Of a stretch of DNA of 64,000 nucleotides, positions 57,889-64,000 are shown in pieces. Source of the stretch: Blastocystis sp. Blastoise (taxonomy: Eukaryota; Sar; Bigyra; Opalinata; Blastocystidae); assembly GCA_039096225.1 (NCBI GenBank), contig JBBPEB010000028.1, positions 308,501 to 372,500 on the forward strand. Direction: 5' to 3'. The position numbers were made by a program, and so were the translations under genes. Each line of letters begins with the position of its first letter. Position 1 is the first letter of the stretch. The notes under the pieces are model-generated. The model saw only the letters and a program-made list of their open reading frames with translations, searched no databases and had not been told where the DNA came from.

Positions 57889-58485
57889 TTTCATATATAT
57901 CTGTTATTGAACATTAATAGTTTTCATACATATATTCAAAACATACTATATATAAATACAAAAAAAGAATTATAATACACGTAATTAACGATTTGATTTT
58001 GTTTTAAACGCGATCACACTATCAAGAACTTGTTTTTCTTCATTTATCTTATGTACTCACTAAGAATAAGGTTCAAATGAATACTATTATCTGATTTATA
58101 AAAAGAGAGTTAGTTTATGAACCATAGGTTCAATTCCACTTAAAAAATCGTGCCAATTTTCAGTGATTTCCGCGACAATTCCGTTTACTTGAAACAGTGG
58201 TCTGGAGGTTCTTTTTATAAAAAAAGACTGGAGGATCGTTATAAAGGAATGGCTTTAAGAATCATAAAAAAAGTTTAAAAAATGCCTGGATTGTTCGGAG
58301 GTATTCTTGGAAAAAGATCTTTTTCGTTGGATAAAAATTAACCCATAAAAATAAAGAGAACTTGTCATTGTGTTTGGTTGCTTTCGTCTTTTTCTACAGG
58401 TGTTAAATTTCTCATGCGATTTCCACATTCATATTCATTGGAAATCTAATATTTACAACCTTTTACATTTTATTTCACTACTCTA
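57889..58485. other. Intergenic region upstream of PanK
   Basis: Includes a comparatively G+C-rich patch (58150-58240) and a 19-codon ORF at 58282-58341 (MPGLFGGILGKRSFSLDKN) in a good ATG context. The latter could be an upstream ORF or the first exon of a small gene. Confidence 0.4.
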
Positions 58486-60870
58486 ATGAACAGAGAGTCG
58501 AACAATAATATAGATGATGAAGTTGGAAAGTCAATTAATGGATTCTTCAAAACGTATTCACTCTTCTTCACCATTTCTATTTCTCCATTATCTGATCTAG
58601 TCGTTCTTTTGGAAAAGTAGCTTATGGCCTTGATATTGGTGGTACTTTAACAAAAATGGTTTATTTTCAACCTTCACATTGTTCTGGAGATCCTGAATAT
58701 GTATGGTTTTATTTCTACAGATTGTATGAATGTCATTTATAGATGGAACGTGTCAATCATTTTATAGAAGAACAATCAAAAATTGAAAAATCTGGTGTTG
58801 ATGAAAGCTATAGTATTTATATCGATTCCCTTGGAGGTTGCTTACATTTTATTAAATTTCAATCAGCATTTTTTATGGTATATAGGATATTTATTTTGTT
58901 AATTATAAGATATTTATTATTATATAATATATTTCTAATATATAGGATGTTATAAATCTTGTTAAAAAGAATGGTTTATCAACTCCAGATATGCTTATAT
59001 CAGGTACAGGTGGCGGTAGCTTTAAATATGAACAATCTATTCAATCTGAATTAGGTTGTACTTTTTATAAGGTATATAAAATATTGTGTTTAATTATATT
59101 CTATTTATTATATTTATTTTTTTATATTATATATTCTATACTATATTATTATGCTATGATTTTGTTATTTAATTATTATATATTATATTATATTATTATA
59201 TTATATTATGTATACTATATACTATATACTATTATATAGGAGGATGAATTAGAGTGTTTAGTTCGTGGAATGGCCTTTATTCAAGAGAATAATAATAATG
59301 AGTGTTATACCTATATACCTACTTCTGTTGATAATGGTGATGTTCACTGTATCAAGAAAACCGTGGAAATGAAACAATCTCCTTATCCTTTCTTACTAGT
59401 TAATATCGGAAGTGGTGTTAGTATACTTAAAGTATGTTTATTATATACTATTATATACTATTATATTATTTATATTATATTATATTATATTATATATTAT
59501 AGGTAGAGAGTGAGCACGTGTGTGAGCGTGTTGGCGGTAGTGGTATTGGCGGGGCGACCTTCTTAGGTTTAGCAACATTATTAACAGGAGTAGAGAGCTT
59601 TGAAGAAGCTATTAATCTAGCCAGTAAGGGAAGCAGTAATAATGTTGATATGCTAGTTAAAGATATTTATGGAGGTGATTATTTAAAGTTTAATTTAAAA
59701 GGAAATACTGTTGCTAGTAACTTTGGTAAATTAGTAAGAGAAACAGAACGAAAAGAAGGAAAGAAAGATGAAGATATTTGTAGAGGATTACTTAATATGG
59801 TCACTAATAATATATGTAGGTTATTATATTTATTATTTATATTATTATTATTTATATTATTATTATTTTTTATATTATTATTATACTTATATACTTATAT
59901 ATATATATGTTCAATTGCATATTTACATGCGAAGCGTTTAGGAATCGATAGAATTATTTTTAGTGGTAATTTTCTTCATAAGAATAAGCCCGCCATGTAT
60001 TTAATTACAAACTCACTTCGTTATTGGTCTGCAGGTATATATATATATATATATAATGAATATTATTATTATTATACTTATTATATACTATATATACTAT
60101 CTTCATTGAATAGAAATACTAATAGTATATATATATATATATAGGTATAATAAAGGCATTGTTCTTAGAGCATGAAGGGTATTGCGGTTGTGTTGGGTCA
60201 CTATTATGCCGAATCGATAAATATATAGATCAATATCTAGACTCTCTTATTCAAGGAAACTCACAGTATATATACTTATTATTATTATTATTATTATTAT
60301 ACTTATTATTATACTTATTATTATATAGATATAGAAATAGTGATCTTGAATTGAATTCTTTAAAGAGACGTTTATCTATTGATCTTAATCTTAAATATAA
60401 TCGTGACACATTCTCCGTCACTCCAAATAATACCGGAAATGAGGATGACGTCGACTCCGTCGATATGGATACACATGCACGTGTATGTAAGTTATCATCA
60501 TATAATTGGAGAGATAATAGTGAAACTGTTACTATATTTGTGAGTATTCCTGATTTGAGTGAGTCTTTAAGTGAACCGAAAGTACGATTAAATGGAGGCA
60601 GTCGATTTATATCCTTATTAGTACATATTCAAGATGAATATATATATACACTTAGAATACCCGTCTTATATGCTGTATATATATATATATATATATTATA
60701 AATATAATAATAATGATAATATATAGAGTATTGATAGTGATACTTTAGATTATGAGATAGAGAATAATACTATATATATATCTGCTGTTAAGAAGGAGCC
60801 AGGGGAGTGGCCTCGTTTGGAGTTATTTATTAAGAGAAAAGAAGGAAGGTCACAAAGTCTTAATTATTAA
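58486..60870 (+). CDS. Pantothenate kinase fused to a C-terminal CS (p23-like) domain
   Basis: PanK phosphorylates vitamin B5, the first step of CoA synthesis. Exon 1 (58486-58553) joins in phase to TRSFGKVAYGLDIGGTLTKM, the nucleotide-binding start of type II PanK. Further exons give HFIEEQSKIEKSGVDE, LISGTGGGSFKYE, ECLVRGMAFIQENN, FLLVNIGSGVSILK, ERVGGSGIGGATFLGLATLL, MLVKDIYGGDYLKFNLKGNT, SGNFLHKNKPAMYLIT and EGYCGCVGSLLC, i.e. a full kinase. A 65-nt intron then leads in frame (CAA TAT AGA) to RNSDLELNSLKRRLSIDL, an acidic linker, and a CS domain: YNWRDNSETVTIFVSIPDLS, LLVHIQDEYIYTLRIPVLYA, IENNTIYISAVKKEPGEWPR, LELFIKRK. CS domains bind Hsp90-type chaperones. I know of no standard PanK with this tail. 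Confidence 0.85.
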
Positions 60871-61680
60871 TGATTCTATACTATTTATTACATAGGATTT
60901 ATTCTATACTTTTCTATATATATATCCATTTTTACTGATTCTAGTGTAGTTTCTCAAATATAATCTATTCTTTTTATTCTTTATTTTTTTATATATATTT
61001 CTGTATTTACGTAATAAACAATACTTATTTTTTGACGTAATGTAATATCATATATATACATATTTTCTTCTTTTTTAATATACTTTTTCTCTTTTTATTA
61101 TTTGACCACATATGAGAGTTACATTATATATCGTTAACTATTATAGTTATAAGTTTTTAAACAAATTATATAGTTTTGTTTTTAACAATTGTTTCGTTTT
61201 AGAAATTGTTTTCATACTTGATATAATTATCGAATTTTTTACAAAAAAATAAACTTGAATTAGCTATTGATCATTGGAAACAATAAAAAAAAAATACTAA
61301 TTTTCTAGTTTTACAGTTTATTTATGTGAAAAGACATATAATTATAATAAGATAATAACTAAAACACGTGTTTTTAAAGATATACAAAAATAATTCAATT
61401 TCAAATATATATTATAATATACATAAATATTTAATATAAATTATGAGAATAATTTCATTTGTGAACTCTGTTTAGATGAAATTATTGATATATATATATA
61501 GTATATATTATATATTAATTCAAAAGAATAGAGTCTCAGGAATGAATTAAAACAACAAAAAATAAAAAAGGAAAAATGGAAAATAATGAAAAATAATAAT
61601 ATATATATAACCCCACTATAATAAATAAATAACATAATAAATACTATATAAGACAAGAACCATATAAATAATCATTTCTT
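60871..61680. other. Convergent intergenic region
   Basis: 0.8 kb of A+T-rich sequence between the PanK-CS stop and the stop of the Kar5-like gene. No gene visible. Confidence 0.55.
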
Positions 61681-63408
61681 TTATTCAAATTCTTCATCTA
61701 TGGTCAAATCTGGATCATTTTCAAAATGTTTCAGCTCTTCTTTTTCTTGCTGAAATCGCCTGGATTGTTCTAGAAGATTCTGAAACATTTCTGGTGTTTC
61801 ATAATATATAATAGGATTAAGTAATAAGAATGAAGGAAAAGAAGAGAATATATTAATATATAGAGATAATATATTTGAAGAGATTATATTAATATATAGA
61901 GATAATATATTTGAAGAAAATATATTAATATACAGAGTTACTATATTTGAAAATATACAAATATATATTATATATATAAAGGATATATTGGAAATGAGTT
62001 CTATTTCTGAGATTATAACGACTATTTATTGGTGTATATACTTCACTCCATTCATCAATATACTTATTCCCGCGGGGATTCGATGATTGAATAGACGGTG
62101 AAGAATAATATGTATTATTATTATTATTATAATTATTCTTATAATTAATATTATGTTGCGTAGAATAATTGATCCTATATTCATTAGTATTTATAGTATT
62201 ATTTTCATTATTTTCATTATTGTCGACATTTCTATTAATATTACGATTATATAATCCTGTTGAAGGCGTATATGTATTATAGGCATTCGAATTACTCGCA
62301 GCATAGGAGTAAGATGTATTCCTCTGGTAGGGAATAGACGCTGGACGTAGGGGAGTATAAGGAGAAGAAGTATAGTAAGATGGAGGCGTATATAAAGCTT
62401 TCTAGGGGAGGTGAAGAAATAGATATAAAGAATCATAAGAATATGATATGAAGATAAACATAAATAAATAGTTATATATATATATATATATAAATAGAGT
62501 TGTACATATTGTTTATGCATATAAGAAAGAGTATATATATATATATCTATATATATATATAGATATACTTGAGTTATGCCTGTACCAAAATCATCAAAAA
62601 CACCGCTATCATTGAGGTCTCCGATTTGATAATAAGGAATATACGTAGCATCTCGATCTGTATCGAATCGCTCTGGATTCAAGGGTAACCGCGGGAATTG
62701 AACACTTTCACCAGTATATTCTGCATGTCCTTGAACGAGCTTTATTGAATGATCCTACATATATATATAGTTATGACTTTATTAAACATATTCAAATAAA
62801 AAGAACATTATATATATATATAGATTATGATTTTATCGAGATATTCAAAATAAATATCAATAATATATATATACAATAGTTTTAATAATTTTATTTGTTT
62901 CTTTATGAATATCTTTATAGTTGTATAATGTATATATAAGTATATATAATGAATAAACTAGTGATATTTTCCTTAATAGTTGAATAATAAAGGACAGAAG
63001 AGAAGAAGGGAGAAAGAGATGAAGAAGAAGAAATAGAAGACGTTCAATAAGAAATGAAATGAACAAGATTTGAAATACCTTTGGTCGTGCTGTAATAGTC
63101 TATTTAATAGATATATAGGGTAAAATATAAAGAGACCATAGATATATATGAATATATATAGAATAGATAATAATAAGTAATAATAATATACTTTGATAGT
63201 ACTTGTGAATATATATGTAAATACAAACATAAATATAAATGTGATAAAAGATTGAAAGTCATTGAATGCAATATTTACTACTTGTTGGAATAGTATCACG
63301 TTCTCTAGTTTCTCCTTAATAACATGAATCATATTAAGAAGCTCGTTATATTGATTCTCAACCTTCTTCTTCACCTCTTCAAACTTTTCATCCATATATT
63401 CCTAGGTA

Positions 63409-63484
<76 letters not shown>

Positions 63485-63504
63485 CTATTTATACTAGTAT
63501 TAAG

Positions 63505-63549
<45 letters not shown>

Positions 63550-64000
63550 TCTAATAGAGGTAACTTCCTTCTTTGTTTCTGTCATGACTCCTAAGATCTG
63601 TTGATTATTATATATAAACTCATCTTGAAGTCGAATGGTCTCATCCTGAATACCCAATAACTGATATCTGTATACATTATATATCATACAGTTAAAACAT
63701 ATATAGAATGAGAAAGGAAAGATATATATCACATTTATTATACATATGAATAATATTATATATATACATATAAATGAATAGTATTTATGATGTATATGAA
63801 TAATAATAATAATAACATATATATATACACTCCAGATAATGTTTCTATGGTTTTCTTGTGTAATGTTGAAATCGTTAAGAGATTACGATCCTGCCATAGC
63901 TACATTAATATATAATAATATATAATAATAAATATAATAATATAAAAACATTCACATAGCAACAATAACAATAAATAAAACTGACAATAAATATATTAAT
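61681..64000 (-). CDS. Kar5/GEX1/Brambleberry-like nuclear fusion protein, 3' part
   Basis: The gene enters from beyond 64000. Exons read LWQDRNLLTISTLHKKTIET, YQLLGIQDETIRLQDEFIYN, NQQILGVMTETKKEVTSIRE, EYMDEKFEEVKKKVENQYNE and MIHVIKEKLENVILFQQVV. A hydrophobic helix follows (FITFIFMFVFTYIFTSTIK), then TITARPK, and a Tyr/Asn/Ser-rich cytosolic tail (HAEYTGESVQFPRLP, SGVFDDFGTGITQ, LYTPPSYYTSSPYTPLRP). It ends EEKEEL-like KEELKHFENDPDLTIDEEFE. Lumenal coiled coil, then a membrane helix ending TST followed by ARP, fits the karyogamy family Kar5/GEX1/Brambleberry, which fuses nuclear envelopes. The match is by layout and a short motif, so moderate. The penultimate intron is AT-AC. Confidence 0.55.
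61821..61986 (-). other. U12-type AT-AC intron in the Kar5-like gene
   Basis: On the minus strand the intron begins ATATCCTTT (61986-61978), an exact U12 donor, and ends TTATTAC (to 61821). TTCCTTCAT lies at 61838-61830 with its A at 61831, exactly 10 nt before the end, the same spacing as in cyclin L. Removal joins ...THFQ in phase 1 to FNPIIYYETPEMFQNLLEQ. A GT-AG alternative that also keeps frame (donor after AACTCT, acceptor TTTCAG) exists but requires a low-complexity exon extension. Confidence 0.8.
61838..61940. repeat. Tandem repeat of about 36 bp (three copies) inside the AT-AC intron
   Basis: Units contain ATATTAATATATAGAGATAA and TATATTTGAAGA. It lies between donor and branch site and lengthens the intron. 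Confidence 0.8.
63409..63484. repeat. (ATT)n microsatellite, about 25 units, in a Kar5-like gene intron
   Basis: Adjacent to a (TA)n run at 63509-63547 in the same intron. Confidence 0.93.

Overview
This is nuclear DNA from a eukaryote with an extremely A+T-rich genome (by eye roughly four-fifths A+T). Genes are compact and broken by many short introns. Most introns read GTATATATATA...TATATATAG, and they are often swollen with (TA)n, (TTA)n or short tandem repeats. Protein linkers carry long Asn and Ser runs. A folate-synthesis HPPK-DHPS gene argues against an animal, and two AT-AC minor-type introns plus the minor-spliceosome gene ZCRB1 argue against the yeasts and most Dikarya. An early-diverging fungus or an amoeboid/fungus-like protist fits best; the exact lineage is inference.

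Layout. 1-9 kb: cyclin L (+), a MIF-like tautomerase (+), HPPK-DHPS (-), a divergent STMP1-like micropeptide gene (+) and a DUF4602/C1orf131-like nucleolar protein (-). 9.4-14.9 kb: a block bounded by inverted CACTGG termini, probably a CACTA-type element without a recognisable transposase. 15-19.5 kb: CDC45 (-) and RNF113/CWC24 (+). 19.6-29.6 kb: a gene-free repeat island with a 2.9-kb direct duplication, a 1.5-kb element with perfect 45-bp terminal inverted repeats, and a 38-bp G+C-rich palindrome in two copies. 29.7-47.3 kb: an SRP54-M-like organellar protein (-), a Ser/Asn-rich protein (-), a BTB-TLDc protein (-), a FucP/BSC6-like transporter (-), ALG1 (-) and a TIM22-family protein (+). 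48-64 kb: a small hypothetical (+), SRRM1 (-), ZCRB1 (+), NAA10 (-), NTF2 (+), a FYVE coiled-coil protein (+), a conserved protein of unknown function (+), pantothenate kinase joined to a CS domain (+) and the 3' part of a Kar5/GEX1/Brambleberry-like gene (-).

Most genes are unrelated housekeeping genes, but splicing is over-represented: cyclin L, RNF113/CWC24, SRRM1 and ZCRB1. The strongest find is two in-frame AT-AC introns, in cyclin L and the Kar5-like gene. Each has an exact ATATCCTTT donor, a shared unusual branch motif TCCTTCAT, and exactly 10 nt from branch A to the AC end. NTF2 has a further intron that cannot end in AG. Together these suggest an active minor spliceosome with an altered branch-site preference.
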